From Chrysopilus asiliformis (lineage: Eukaryota; Arthropoda; Insecta; Diptera; Rhagionidae): a stretch of DNA of 64,000 bases. The stretch spans positions 38,818,361 through 38,882,360 of the forward strand of contig OZ035963.1 in NCBI GenBank assembly GCA_964034945.1. The letters are read 5' to 3'. Positions within the stretch are counted from its first letter, which is position 1, and every line of letters begins with the position of its first letter. The translations under genes were made by a program, and so were the position numbers. Of the stretch, positions 1-9,879 are shown one piece after another. The notes beneath the pieces were generated by a model that saw only the letters and a program-made list of their open reading frames with translations, searched no databases and was not told the DNA's origin.

Positions 1-125
1 CCTTTTACCGTTATTGAATATATTGTAAGTAAACAGTACGATTTTGTAATACACCGTTGGGTCACAAAGAAAAATGTCTCTAAAAAAAATTTCCCTTTTT
101 TGGGTTAACTATATGCATTTGAGTC

Positions 126-294
126 GAGGCCGAAGGCCGAGTAAAGAGGAAGGCGAGAGCTGAAATATATTTAAATAATTTTACGTAACATCTCCATACA
201 TCAAAATCCAACAATTCAAGCGCGAGGGGCGAGGCCGAAGGCCGAGTAGTTGTGGAGGCCGTAGGCCGACGGGGGCAGGGAGGCCGAAGGCCGA
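126..294. repeat. Cluster of four short GC-rich palindromes (GGCCGAAGGCC type)
   Basis: Four near-identical units of the form GAGGCC-GAA-GGCCGA lie at about 126-141, 231-246, 255-269 and 280-294. Each can form a short hairpin (GGCC stem, GAA or GTA loop). They are far richer in GC than their surroundings and run directly into the paired hairpins at 311-343, so they may be internal repeats of the same mobile element. No convincing protein is encoded here. Confidence 0.6.
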
Positions 295-310
295 CCTGCG
301 GAAGGGGGAT

Positions 311-343
311 GAACCGCGAAGCGGTTCGGGGCGCAGCCCCTAG
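311..343 (+). mobile_element. Helitron-like 3' end: two hairpins followed by CTAG
   Basis: A 17-base hairpin (GAACCGC, GAA loop, GCGGTTC; 311-327) is followed at once by a second hairpin (GGGGC, GCA, GCCCC; 328-340) and the sequence ends CTAG at 340-343. A related end occurs at 9147-9179 (GAATCGC...GCGGTTC, then GGGGCGAAGCCTCTAG). A terminal hairpin plus CTAG/CTRR is the known 3' signature of Helitrons. The 5' TC end and any Rep/helicase gene are not seen, so this is a candidate only. Confidence 0.4.
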
Positions 344-435
344 TTTATATATTGAAAAGGCAAAACGATTTTGTTCGAATTTCTTTCGACAATCCCCCCA
401 ACGACTCTTATATACGCAAAGTCCGAGTGGTCGCA

Positions 436-760
436 AAAAGTTTTTTGATTTTTTGTACGAAGTATAATAAAGAATTGTATTCATGAATAATGAAATTTTG
501 CCTAAAAATTATTTCCCGAGCACTCCTGAGGCGATTGGAGCATTATCACAAAAATATATTTCTCTGTCAATCCACAGTCTGTCTCTTAGTCAGTCAGTCT
601 GTTTTCAAGATTCCTCAAAAACTAATACAGCTCGAGTCATGGAATTTTACAGACATGTTATGTCCTGGAATGGGACTATCCCGTTTATATGGAAGTATCA
701 ACTTTTGGGGAAATCCGTTAACCGGACGTAACCAAAATGGCGGCTTTACCAAGTCAAAAT
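436..760 (+). repeat. Dispersed repeat family R1, partial copy
   Basis: This segment matches 19116-19880 (same strand) and 42265-42965, 26860-27346 and 29464-29950 (opposite strand). Shared blocks include a start like GAAGTATAATAAAG, then TCAAAAACTAATA, a stretch of GTCTGTCAGTC type, and AACCGGA before an AAAATGGCGG block. No terminal inverted repeat or open reading frame is conserved between copies. The family is unclassified. Confidence 0.6.
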
Positions 761-974
761 AAATCTTTTATATGAACGGCTTTATCGTACGTCTTTAGGT
801 GGCTTAAGAATGAAATGGAAGTATTCGAATCGCTAAAGCACTTAAAATTAGACATTAGATTTCTTAATATTCCGATCCCCTCACGTCCTTGTGCTCGAAT
901 GACTTCGCCCGTATTGATTAGAAAGTTTCTATCTGCCCCCGCTCTCAAATCGGTCATCGTCATGACTATAATAC

Positions 975-1561
975 CAGGATACGGAAAAATTCGATTCGCG
1001 AATCGAAAATAAAATTCTTTTGCATTTGAATCGTTCGCGAATAGAATTTAAAAAAATAAAATTCGCGAATGAATCTTCACAGAGAATTTTTATTTCGATT
1101 CGCTTGCAAATGAATTGAAATCAATTTTTAGCTGTTTAATTCGATAGCGAGCGAATCGAAACCTCTTATAACTCAACATTTCCGTTCACGAATGAAAAAA
1201 GAATCATTCTTTTTGAATCTTTTTCCCTTTCCTTTTCGTAGAGCTAAATTGTAGTATTCATTTATTCGCTTGACACTTAGTTCTTAAAAATCCCCAACCC
1301 CAACCACCAATTTACCCCCCTTAACTTAACCCCCCCAAATTCAATCTTCTCCCTTTTAACCCTACCCACCCATTTACCCATCCCATTTGTGATAAATTCT
1401 CAAACGAATCATATTTTCAATCCTCGAAATTTTCGATTCGCGAATGGAATTTTTTTAAATACGAGAATCAAAAAACCATTCGCGAATGAATCAAAAATAA
1501 AATTCGCGCGAGAATTATTTGCAAAACGAACGATTTGAAAAGAATGAATCCCCGTACCCTG
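975..1561. mobile_element. hAT-type MITE with ATTCGCGAAT motif array
   Basis: The ends are CAGGATACGG at left and CCGTACCCTG at right, imperfect inverted repeats. The flanking octamers TATAATAC (967-974) and TACAATAC (1562-1569) differ at one base and are best read as an 8-bp target duplication, the hallmark of hAT elements. Both arms are filled with many copies of the palindromic motif ATTCGCGAAT or variants of it. The centre (about 1290-1390) is strongly C-rich on the plus strand. No coding capacity. The stretch from 1570 to 2032 shows nothing recognisable. Confidence 0.7.
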
Positions 1562-2187
1562 TACAATACCTTCTATAACTACGTAGAGGAAAGTAAAAAC
1601 CTAACAAAATGACAATTCATTTTATAATACATCAACTAGAGGTGTGAATTTTTTTTTGTGCTGAATATGTGATTTGATAAGGTACGGATGGATGCGTGAA
1701 CCTGCTAAACTATCCAGAGTAGATACAAATTACTGAATATAAAACCCACGCCGCCCCTACATGTTTACAATCTTACAAACAAGAACAACACATTTCAAAT
1801 TTTATAGCTTTCTTAAAAAGTAAATTGTACCAACAAATGACTGAATATGTTTCGTGCCGTCACAAAATTTTTATGTGACAAGTCATTTTAAGTGATTTTA
1901 ATTTTTTTGGTTTGTTTACGTTAACTAAATAGCAACTATGTTAATTTAATGGTTTGTTTAAATAGTTAAGAAATAAGATTTAACAAAATCGAAAAGGCGT
2001 TCGCGCCAAGAATATTTGCCCCAGTTTTGGGTATGGATAGCAGTGTTGGGCAAAATTCAATCTGACTAATGATTGAAAAAATCAATCATATCTTTTTTGA
2101 TTTGTGATTGAATTTGTTAGTCATTAATCATTCGTAACTTTGATTGTGATTGATTAATTTTAATCGTAATCATGATTGAAAAACTAA

Positions 2188-2822
2188 CCCGGCCCTTACA
2201 CGCGACTATAAAGTCTGTCAGAAGCACAGACTTCAAATGTCAAATTACTGACAACGAATTAAAATACATTTACTACTAATCCACACCTGCCATGAATGCC
2301 GTCAGTGTCGCTGTTACGTATGATGTTATGTCTAGTGAAGATTGAGATGTCAGCTGTTACGACAGAAAAGTCTAACATTTTTTGCTGACATCTGTGCTAA
2401 CAGAAATGGAATTTCAGATGGCGGATTCTAATTTTTCACGTGCAGAGCGCTCCGTTCTATAAACGAATACAGTTTAAAAGTAATTTTTACAAAGAAATGA
2501 TTTGAAAAAGGCATCGTTGGAGCAGCTGGAGGCCGAATTTAATTTTAGTGCGGAGATTTTAAAGAAAAAAGTGAAATCACAGATCGTCATATTTACTACT
2601 CTCAGTTGTTTACTGCTCAACGCATTTCTGGAACTGAAATATCATGCCGGAATCAGCAGGCCACCTACGTCACAACAGAATTTTCTAATGACATTTATGT
2701 TAGCAGTCCTGTCAACGTTTCCGGCAGGTCTGGATGGCGTGTTAGCGAACTGGCAGACAGTGCATTTACACGAGACTGTGTCAGCGACTGTGTCAGCTCT
2801 ACAGACGCGTGTAAGGGCCGGG
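2188..2822. mobile_element. MITE with 3-bp TAA duplication, nested in the hAT element
   Basis: The ends are CCCGGCCCTTACACGCG and its near inverse at 2806-2822. They are flanked on both sides by TAA (2185-2187 and 2823-2825). A 3-bp TWA duplication is typical of PIF/Harbinger elements. The inside is non-coding; the 107-codon open frame at 2502-2825 runs out through the right terminus and has no recognisable domain. Confidence 0.7.
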
Positions 2823-2988
2823 TAACTCTTATGATTGATTTTAATTTCAGTTTTTACTTTCCTCTATTACATCTGATATTTTTGTAGTCAAAACATAAAT
2901 GAAATTACAAATGATAGTGAAAGTTCCCATAAGCGGACACTCACGGGACAAGATTTATGTCCGGTTATGAGAGAAGTCCGTTTATAAG

Positions 2989-3754
2989 TAGTGCTGTGAC
3001 ATCGACATCGATGTTTTGGAAACATCGATGTTTTTCCCATCGATGTTTTTACCACATCGATGTTTCGTGTCCGATGTTTATTATCTATCCACATCTTAAA
3101 CCAGGAATACACGCTGTGATTGCATACCACGGTTGTTCCCTGTGTTAAAAAATCATTGCTTGGGCGATATCGCACAGTTGTATGCCCAGGCCCAAAGTAA
3201 AAACCTGCGGTCCGCATTGTATGCTAAATTATATGGTTAAATCTAACCTTACGTTGTTGTTGTTAGGTTAGATTTAGACTCTGTTTCAGTTTGTAGCCTG
3301 TCACGCACGTTGCACTTGTTTCAAATAAGTTGTGTGTAACAAAATTTTTATAATAACTTTTTAGTTAGAAGTTTATTGTAATTTTTTTTAAATTATCTAC
3401 TTCCGTGCCATCTAAAAGGCTATTTTCCGCGACAGGAAACATTGTGGGCAGTAAACAAAGTTGACCACATTGACAAACTTCTGTTTTCCACAGTATGCAT
3501 AACAAATATTGGGGTTTGGACTAGGTTGCGGTAGTTTTATTTCACAAAAGTGTTACTAAAAGTGTTTATACATTTAATACAGAGTCAAGATTTTCTTTAA
3601 AATGGCTTTTATTAATCCACTTTTAAAAGTTCTTTATTTATTATAAAAACCTCGATGTCTTAAGAACATCGATGTTTTTGGTTCGATGTTTTTGTTGCAT
3701 CGATGTTTTCAGTTTTAAAACATCGATGTATCGAACATCGATGGCACATCACTA
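2989..3754. mobile_element. hAT-type MITE with ACATCGATGTTTT arrays
   Basis: The left end TAGTGCTGTG and right end CACATCACTA form an imperfect terminal inverted repeat. They are flanked by an exact 8-bp duplication TTTATAAG (2981-2988 and 3755-3762). Four or five copies of ACATCGATGTTTT stand inside each end (3000-3070 and 3650-3745). A separate small hairpin lies at about 3237-3277 (AAATCTAACC / GGTTAGATTT). No coding capacity. Confidence 0.8.
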
Positions 3755-4091
3755 TTTATAAGTACAAGTTGGATTTGCGAATTTGGTCATAGGAAATGTC
3801 ATGTCATGTTGTTTGTTGTTTGGCATTTGAAATTATTTGAATTTTAATTGTTTTTCCTAAAGCCTACTATCATTTCTACACAAAAATTTTAGCGCGAAAT
3901 TGGATTTAATCATTCCTATCCTTGATTGAAATTGATGATTACAATTGTAACTAATGATTACAATTATGATTATAACTAATGTATTAATCATGACTAAAGT
4001 AATCATGACTAAGTTGGCCATGATTAAATTTTTAGTTGATTGATCAATCAACTAAAAAAATTAGTTGATTACTCCCAACACTGATGGATAG

Positions 4092-4722
4092 ACGTCCATA
4101 AATAGAGGCCATATTTTGTCTTAATTTTAAACTAGACGGATGTCATAAAAATTGGAATAACAGAATCAATTTTACGGTAAAATACTGTCCGCCATTCGCA
4201 ATTTAGCCAAAAAAAATCACGATAGGTGCTTCAAACGAAGTAGAGCCAAGAAGTATCTCAAATATTCGGTCGTATATTTTCGACACCGTTCAATTTATTG
4301 TGCTCTTCCTAACATTCTTGATCTGTGTTCAGAGATTTATCTACTCGTATGAAAATTCAATTCTTATTTTCTCCCTGATCCTTATTTTCTCCCTGAATTT
4401 GACAGACATAGTTGAAAGATGAAACTATCCTATAGATCTAAAATTATATGGGTATTTTTCAGTATTTTTCCGAAAGGTGCGGTGTCTAAGCGTACCTTAC
4501 TCTATATTTTATTTTTGCAGATGTGCATTTAATATAATAAATTTAATGTAATTTTGACATTTGCGAACTTGAAAATGGTTGCGTTCATGTATTTAATACA
4601 ATTACACGGGCTGCATTTATCCGTGTATGAGGAATGCTGAAAAATCTTCGAGACACAAATTTTTTGTGCAATTATATGTGCTTTGCATTTAAGCGTACTC
4701 TACTTTTGATCTTTGAATCTAA
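4092..4722. other. Non-coding stretch, nothing recognised
   Basis: AT-rich sequence with no supported gene, inverted repeat or tandem repeat. If the sulfatase at 5519-5756 is intact, this lies in its second intron. Confidence 0.5.
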
Positions 4723-5202
4723 CACAGGGACTACATTGACTTTTATTTCTGGTATACCAGCTGGTAAGCCTTTTAGTCGCAATCTGTCAAATTTGTTTGG
4801 TGGGCAAATTCTGGTAAAACAGTTCAGTAAGCGAAATGTCAGTAAACAGGAAACAACAAATTATGGTTCCCAAAATATTGGCTTTAAAACGTCTGGAAAA
4901 GAACTAATCTACCCTTTGCCCTCTCAAATCGACTCTATTGTAATATCTAGAATGTGTATTCCATTAACAATTCCTTTTTTCGTAAAATAATGATAAGCTC
5001 CCATATATATTTTCTCGAAAATTTAGTTTCCGCCATTTTAATTTGGTTGCCTGTCAAAATCTGGTATACCAGCGCTGTCTACGAAAATGGTATACCAGCA
5101 CTGTCTTACCAGAAAAACTGGTAAACCAGATTGGTCCACACTGGCTTTTTAGCAAACAGTTTTGCTGGTACACCAAAAATAAAAGTCAATGTAGTCCCTG
5201 TG
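4723..5202. mobile_element. MITE with TAA duplication (ends CACAGGGACTACATTG)
   Basis: A terminal inverted repeat of about 35 bp with few mismatches begins CACAGGGACTACATTGAC at left and is mirrored up to 5202. It is flanked by TAA at 4720-4722 and 5203-5205. Inside the ends are repeats of the type CTGGTATACCAG, itself a palindrome. The 3-bp duplication fits PIF/Harbinger-type mobilisation. The open frames inside show no recognisable domain. Confidence 0.8.
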
Positions 5203-5211
5203 TAAGACCTG

Positions 5212-5346
5212 CCTTACACGTTCAATATTTTTGCTTCACTATATTGAAGGATATACAAAATCGTATGGTTCGCTTCAATATAATCCTTACACGTTCAATA
5301 TATTGAACACAACCAAAATATTGTTCAATATATTGAACGTGTAAGG
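5212..5346. mobile_element. Small fold-back element with TTCAATATATTGAA repeats
   Basis: A 135-bp inverted repeat whose ends read CCTTACACGTTCAATAT, with several internal copies of the palindrome TTCAATATATTGAA. It abuts the MITE at 4723-5202. No clear target duplication can be assigned. A similar CAATATATTGCACAA motif array occurs at 51573-51755. Confidence 0.6.
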
Positions 5347-5518
5347 TGCCCATTACGGGGAAAAAATTAAATCTCTAGATCAATGCACCAATATAGTAAA
5401 CTTCAGCCCAATTTTAGGCATTCATTTTACTGGACAAAATGGTGTCCAAAATCTTCGATAACGTAACGTTTGGGTGCCGCCTTAGAGTGCCAAATACTGC
5501 CTCATAACTGATACTTAC

Positions 5519-5756
5519 AGCATTTGTGAATGTTGCTCCTTTTAATCCAACTAGGTTTTGAGTGGCTTTCATAGGATTCTTACAAAAAAAATCAATTTAA
5601 CGAACTGCAATCAATATTGAATCAAAAACTCACCATTCCTTTCAACACAATGTCTTGATCATCAGTAAGTATTAAAATTATGTTCGGCTTATTCGACTTA
5701 CTTATTGAAAATTTAATCGTCAAGATTAACAATACTTTCCACAAAGCAAAAGCCAT
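5519..5756 (-). CDS. GNS: N-acetylglucosamine-6-sulfatase-like sulfatase, first two exons (partial)
   Basis: Exon 1 is 5756-5634 (41 codons) and exon 2 is 5578-5519 (20 codons), separated by a 55-bp GT-AG intron. The start ATG is followed by a hydrophobic signal peptide (about residues 1-19). Next comes a KPNIILILTDDQD segment, where the paired Asp residues are Ca2+ ligands in the sulfatase family, and then a GMNPMKATQNL...GATFTNA segment. This order matches lysosomal glucosamine-6-sulfatases, which remove 6-sulfate from heparan and keratan sulfate. The catalytic Cys motif (C-x-P-S-R), modified to formylglycine, should start the next exon. It is not found, so that exon probably lies beyond the window's left edge across an intron of more than 5.5 kb full of transposons. 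Extracellular Sulf1-type enzymes are less similar. Whether the gene is intact cannot be judged here. Confidence 0.75.
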
Positions 5757-5839
5757 TTGTGCGAGTTAAGATACAGCTACAAGAATCTAAATGAAACTAA
5801 ATAGAAGCTCGTAAAAACCTGCGCTTACTAGCAAGAATA

Positions 5840-5845
5840 TTTATT
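5840..5845 (-). promoter_or_regulatory. Poly(A) signal for the TOM6-like gene
   Basis: AATAAA on the minus strand, about 60 bp after the stop codon of the TOM6-like gene and about 85 bp before the sulfatase start codon. The two genes therefore sit almost end to end. Confidence 0.5.
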
Positions 5846-5902
5846 GTTAACACAGTATATCAATATTCACAAATAAATCAGCGACAAAATTTAATAATTA
5901 TC

Positions 5903-6135
5903 TTAATGCGTCTGTGAAGCCACTGCTGACATAATTTCTAATCCCGAACATTCTTGTGCGATTCGAACACCCACCAAAAATATTCCAATACTTTTGACAA
6001 CAGACCTGAGAAAAATAGATAAAGTGGGAAATAAAACATCCAATAATACAATCTACATTCAACTTCTTACCATTGATATTCATTGTAGTAAATGTTTTTG
6101 AAAATTGTCAAAAAGCCATTACCTTTTGCAGTCAT
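5903..6135 (-). CDS. Tom6: TOM6-like small subunit of the mitochondrial outer-membrane translocase
   Basis: Exon 1 is 6135-6071 (21 codons plus two bases) and exon 2 is 6005-5903. They are joined across a 65-bp GT-AG intron within a Trp codon, giving a 55-residue protein. The C-terminal half has the pattern VVKSIGIFLVGVRIAQ...GLEIM, which lines up with the TOMM6 tail (hydrophobic run, G-V-x-L/I-A, then D/E-L/I-M). One membrane-spanning helix lies at about residues 23-39. TOM6 stabilises the TOM40 import pore in the outer mitochondrial membrane. The short length is normal for this family. The gene is in tandem with the sulfatase gene, stop to start about 145 bp. The assignment rests on pattern similarity of a very short protein; the spliced frame itself is clear. 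Confidence 0.62.
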
Positions 6136-6554
6136 TTTAAATTACTATGAAATTTAGAATCACCTTTTCAACGAGAATGGAAAATTCGGCTCGCCTTATT
6201 TATTTTACCCGCAAGGAATCGAAGACCATGTGAAGTTATGAAGCTCATACATGTGACAATTTGTTGGTCACAAGTTTGACATATAAGTAGAGTGACTATA
6301 TGAGCCTGTTCACATTGGTTGAAATAGTCCGCCTAATGCCCGAGGTCTTCATATTTAGTTTTTCTGTCAGATAACTATATCGCAGATAAAGATATATCGA
6401 AGATATCTTTAATTTGGGCATCATCATGAAAATTCCAACTCGGTATAACAAGTCTCGAAATAAGGTTCCACAATTCCTGCACACTGGATACAATAAAACA
6501 CCATCTTGATACAAACCATTGTGACGTCACATAATAAGGTATTTTCTATAAAGG

Positions 6555-6933
6555 TAGAACCTGAATCGTACATCGATGCGTCCGTCATGCGTGCGTCCGG
6601 TTGACAGTTCGATGCGGTCAAACTAAAATCAACGGGCTGCTATGAGTACTCCCATAATAATGCGTTTTCCGATGCGGCAACCGCATAGAGTAGGTCGAAT
6701 TTCTACTTTTACATGCGGCAACGCAGAGAAATGTCATTTCCCAAAAAAGTTTGTTTACGATTTAAGCAATTTAAGTATGGAACAAATTGAAAGTAATTGT
6801 TTCGACGATAAACTAATAGAAGTGCAAAACAATAAATTAACTCCAGATTCGTTGCCGTACCCAACTGTCACCGCATCAAACTGTCAACCGGACGCACGCA
6901 TGACGGACGCATCGACGTACGATTCAGGTTCTA
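6555..6933. mobile_element. MITE with about 65-bp terminal inverted repeats
   Basis: The arms 6555-6621 and 6867-6933 are nearly perfect inverse copies, starting TAGAACCTGAATCGTAC and containing GACGGACGCA-type steps. The 379-bp element has no visible protein. A 176-codon open frame (6642-7172) begins inside it and leaves through its right arm, so that frame is not treated as a gene. No convincing target duplication was found. Confidence 0.7.
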
Positions 6934-7383
6934 GCTTAATAACTCGAGTGTGGATCACAGATCTACAAAAGAACAACGGAAATATTGCTTATTGCCAAGC
7001 TGAAAAACGCTCGGCAAAGAGCTTGTTCAGATTCGCTGAAATAGTCCGCCTAAATAGGACGAATGAAAAACTGCTCGTGTTCAGATTGAGACTATTTGAA
7101 CCAATAGCTGTGAACGATCAGACTGGCGTGAAAGATTTGGTATACAGAACATTTCTAAAGAATTGCAAGTAATACGTGGCTGCTTTTTGCTCTGCGACGT
7201 GTTGCATCTACGACGACCGAAACAATAATGACAATGGAACACATTCAGTGTGGCAGCCAACGAATCAGAGCACGACAGGCGGAACTCTGAGAAAGGAGAT
7301 TTTAGTTTTGAGGATGATTTTCCTATCAGCAGTCCCACTTCCTCACCTTGCCCTAATGTTGCCAGTTTCTGCCCTATTTAAGC

Positions 7384-8376
7384 TAGGGTACCTCAATGAC
7401 GCACTTTAGTTCCTCCTCTACTAGGAGTATGGACAGGCGGCCGAGCTTTTTGGTCGTGCTTTCTTCCGAAATCTTACATTTTAGAAGAAAATGCACGCAT
7501 TTTTTCTAGACCTTTGATTGGTTTCAAATTTGTTTTAAAGTATAGAGCATTAAAAAATATGTAAAAGCTCTGAACAACGATCTTTTAAATATTAGTATAA
7601 ATATTTAAAAAATTGAAAAGAAAGTTTCGGAAATTTTTTTTCGAGCTGTCAAAATTTGTTTACAAATTGTTGAGGGAGATGAAATCGGTTTATTTTTTTC
7701 CTTTTGCTACTACAAACAATTGAGGGGCTTGGAAGTAAAACGGTTCAAGTACACTTTTTTAAATAAATGATCTAAGTGCATATTATCACACCTACAGGAT
7801 ACCCTTACTTGGGGATAAAATTATGTAATGTATAATAATGTTTTTTTGGCTTTAAATAACACTAAAATATTTGCATAGTCTCCGAAACGTATGAAATTTA
7901 GAAATTTAATTTAACTTTAACCCCATTTATCTCGGAACTACAAAAAGTGCACTTGAACCCGTTTACTTCTAGGTCCCTTAATTGTTTGTAATAGCAAAAG
8001 GAAAAAAATAAACCGATTTCATCTCCCTCAACAATTTGTAAACAAATTTTGACAGCTCGAAAAAAAATTTCCGAAAATTCGGAGTGCGGTTCAGTTAACA
8101 GCCACAGTTTTCGGAGAAACTCCGAAAACTTTCACTTTCTTTTCAATTTTTTAAATATTTATACTAATATTTAAAATATCGTTGTTCAGAGCTTTTACAT
8201 ATTTTTTAATGCTCTATCCTTTAAAACAAATTTGAAACCAATCAAAGGTCTAGAATAAAAGCGTGCATTTTCTTCTAAAATGTAAGATTTCGGAAGAAAA
8301 GCACGACCAAAAAGCTCGGCCGCCTGTCCATACTCCTAGTAGAGGAGGAACTAAAGTGCGTCATTGAGGTACCCTA
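7384..8376. mobile_element. 993-bp fold-back element with arms of about 380-440 bp
   Basis: The left arm (7384 to about 7765) and the right arm (about 7935-8376) are inverse copies starting TAGGGTACCTCAATGACGC. The loop is about 170 bp. The right arm carries about 60 bp extra near 8080-8145 (around CTCCGAAAACTTTC), absent from the left arm. There is no coding capacity and no recognised target duplication. The high arm similarity suggests a recent origin or ongoing homogenisation. It could form a long double-stranded RNA if transcribed. Confidence 0.75.
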
Positions 8377-8879
8377 CTTGAAGTGTATAAACCTGGCTTA
8401 AACTATATGACTATAGTGTTTTAAGGTGTATGGGCGGGCATTACATTAGTATCAGAAGGTATATAAACTGTTTTGTGGGGAGTTGGGTCTTGACATTTTT
8501 TAGCTTTGGACATAGAGGTAATTGCTTGACAAAGATTTAAAATTACATTTAATATCATTTAATCATATACCGTTTCTGACACGAGGGTTGTGATCGGTGA
8601 CTAGATTTTATAAATTACAATGTGGTGACAGTTGTCAACAAAAATTTCGCTTCGAGTGCAAGGCAGAAATGGGAAACGTTGTAACGTGAAGAAATGATTT
8701 TCCGGCTTTTTCTTCAAAATTATGTTATAAATATTTAATAATGAAAAACGTAATGAAAGCCGATAAAAAATCAGTTTTTTGTTATACGGTGTTATTTGTT
8801 AGAAATTGCATTTGTAGTTTTTTCAAATATCTGGAGAACTATAGATACGTAAAAACGGTGCAAGTATACAACGCAGAAA

Positions 8880-9179
8880 AAATTTTTTCCTTTAAATTTG
8901 GTTAGCTATATGCATTTTTCTCGAAAATCGCATAGTTTTCGAGAAATTTTCAAAAAAAATGTATTTTTTTTTTAAATTTTATGGACGGTCATCGAACTCA
9001 AATGAATAGAAGTAGATCAAAATTCGATTGCAAGATTTGATCCTGACAGACTAACAGACAGATAGATTCGAAGGCAAGCTAAATAAAAGCTTTTTAAAAA
9101 ATAGTGAAGCTATTTACGAAATAGCCGACCTTTTGAGGAAGAAGATGAATCGCTAAGCGGTTCGGGGCGAAGCCTCTAG
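8880..9179 (+). mobile_element. Helitron-like fragment ending in hairpins and CTAG
   Basis: The right end has two adjoining stem-loops (9147-9163, and GGGGC...AGCCTC just after) and ends CTAG at 9176-9179, like the end at 311-343. The block just before it (about 9000-9075, with GACAGACTAACAGACAGA) is repeated on the opposite strand at about 53320-53440. The left boundary is not defined. From 8377 to 8880 nothing is recognised. Confidence 0.4.
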
Positions 9180-9265
9180 AAATAGATATTAACACAAACA
9201 AAAATCACAGTTCATGTTATGAAAACCCAAGAGAAAAGCGTCTTAAGCATAAAGTCTACAGCCGG

Positions 9266-9376
9266 CTTTTTATACCCGTATGGTGAAACCAAAGGGTATT
9301 ATCTTTGCCTTACCGTTTGTAACGCCAAGATCCCGTTATCACACAGAAAAATGAATTACACCAGTGAGTTTAGAAT
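9266..9376 (-). repeat. Dispersed repeat family R2, end fragment
   Basis: Contains the inverse of the R2 right end, with TACCCGTATGGTG, AAACCAAAGGGTAT and CGTTTGTAACGCCAAGATC, then jumps to the left end of the next copy. It is a truncated copy lying head to head with 9377-9872. Confidence 0.6.
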
Positions 9377-9872
9377 GATTAAACATAACAAAAGCTATAA
9401 TTGCCAATCTGGCAATTATTGAAAACCCGTATGGTGATATTCGTATTAAAATTCCACTTTGAAGTCAAATTTTTCAATAAGATTTTTTAAAATTTATTCC
9501 AATCGGATTTTGATGTATGGGAGTTTTATGTAGAATCATATCCTAAATGTTCTTGCACTTCTTTGATAAGATGTACCGTTTTTGAGATATTCGCAAAAAA
9601 CGTTTTCGTTCGTATGGGGGGTACCCCCCCTAATAGTCCATTTTTGCCCATTTAATTTTACGAAAAACGAATCTGCGCAAAATTTCAAGTCTCTAGCTCA
9701 ATCCGTGCGCCCACAATCCGCGCCACAGACGGACGGACATGCAAAATTCAATTTCTTTTATCATTCTAAATACACTGGTGTAATTCATATTTGTGTGTGA
9801 TGACGGGATCTTGGCGTTACAAACGGTAAGACAAATCTAATATACCCTTTGGTTTTACCATACGGGTATAAA
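9377..9872 (+). repeat. Dispersed repeat family R2, nearly complete copy
   Basis: The left end reads AACAAAAGCTATAATTGCC..., then ACCCGTATGGTGAT. The right end reads ACCATACGGGTATA, so the termini share the inverted repeat ACCCGTATGGTGA. Between them are blocks shared by all copies: TCCACTTTGAAGTCAAA, GTAGAATCATATCCTAAAT, GCCCATTT and GACGGACGGACATG. It forms a large inverted repeat with the copy at 9880-10219. No protein is encoded. The class is unknown. Confidence 0.7.
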
Positions 9873-9879
9873 AATGGAT

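Larger units (their letters stand above)
2041..4083. mobile_element. hAT-type element (ends CAGTGTTGGG) with two nested insertions
   Basis: The element starts CAGTGTTGGG and ends CCCAACACTG. It is flanked by an exact 8-bp duplication, ATGGATAG, at 2033-2040 and 4084-4091. Both ends carry arrays of ATTGATT/AATCAAT-like motifs (2060-2180 and about 3900-4075). The same terminus is found in the hAT element at 49779-50695, so both belong to one family. Much of the interior is two later insertions (2188-2822 and 2989-3754). No transposase is present. Confidence 0.85.

Noticed and set aside
126..343. Bacterial (symbiont) DNA insertion because of REP-like palindromes
   Set aside because: No bacterial gene is nearby, the flanks are ordinary R1 and AT-rich sequence, and a related end occurs at 9147-9179 within the same genome.
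2502..2825. 107-codon open frame inside a MITE
   Set aside because: It runs through the MITE's right terminus, has no domain and no splice partners.
6642..7172. 176-codon open frame as a host gene
   Set aside because: Its first half lies inside a MITE and it passes through the MITE's right arm; no domain is recognised in the remainder.
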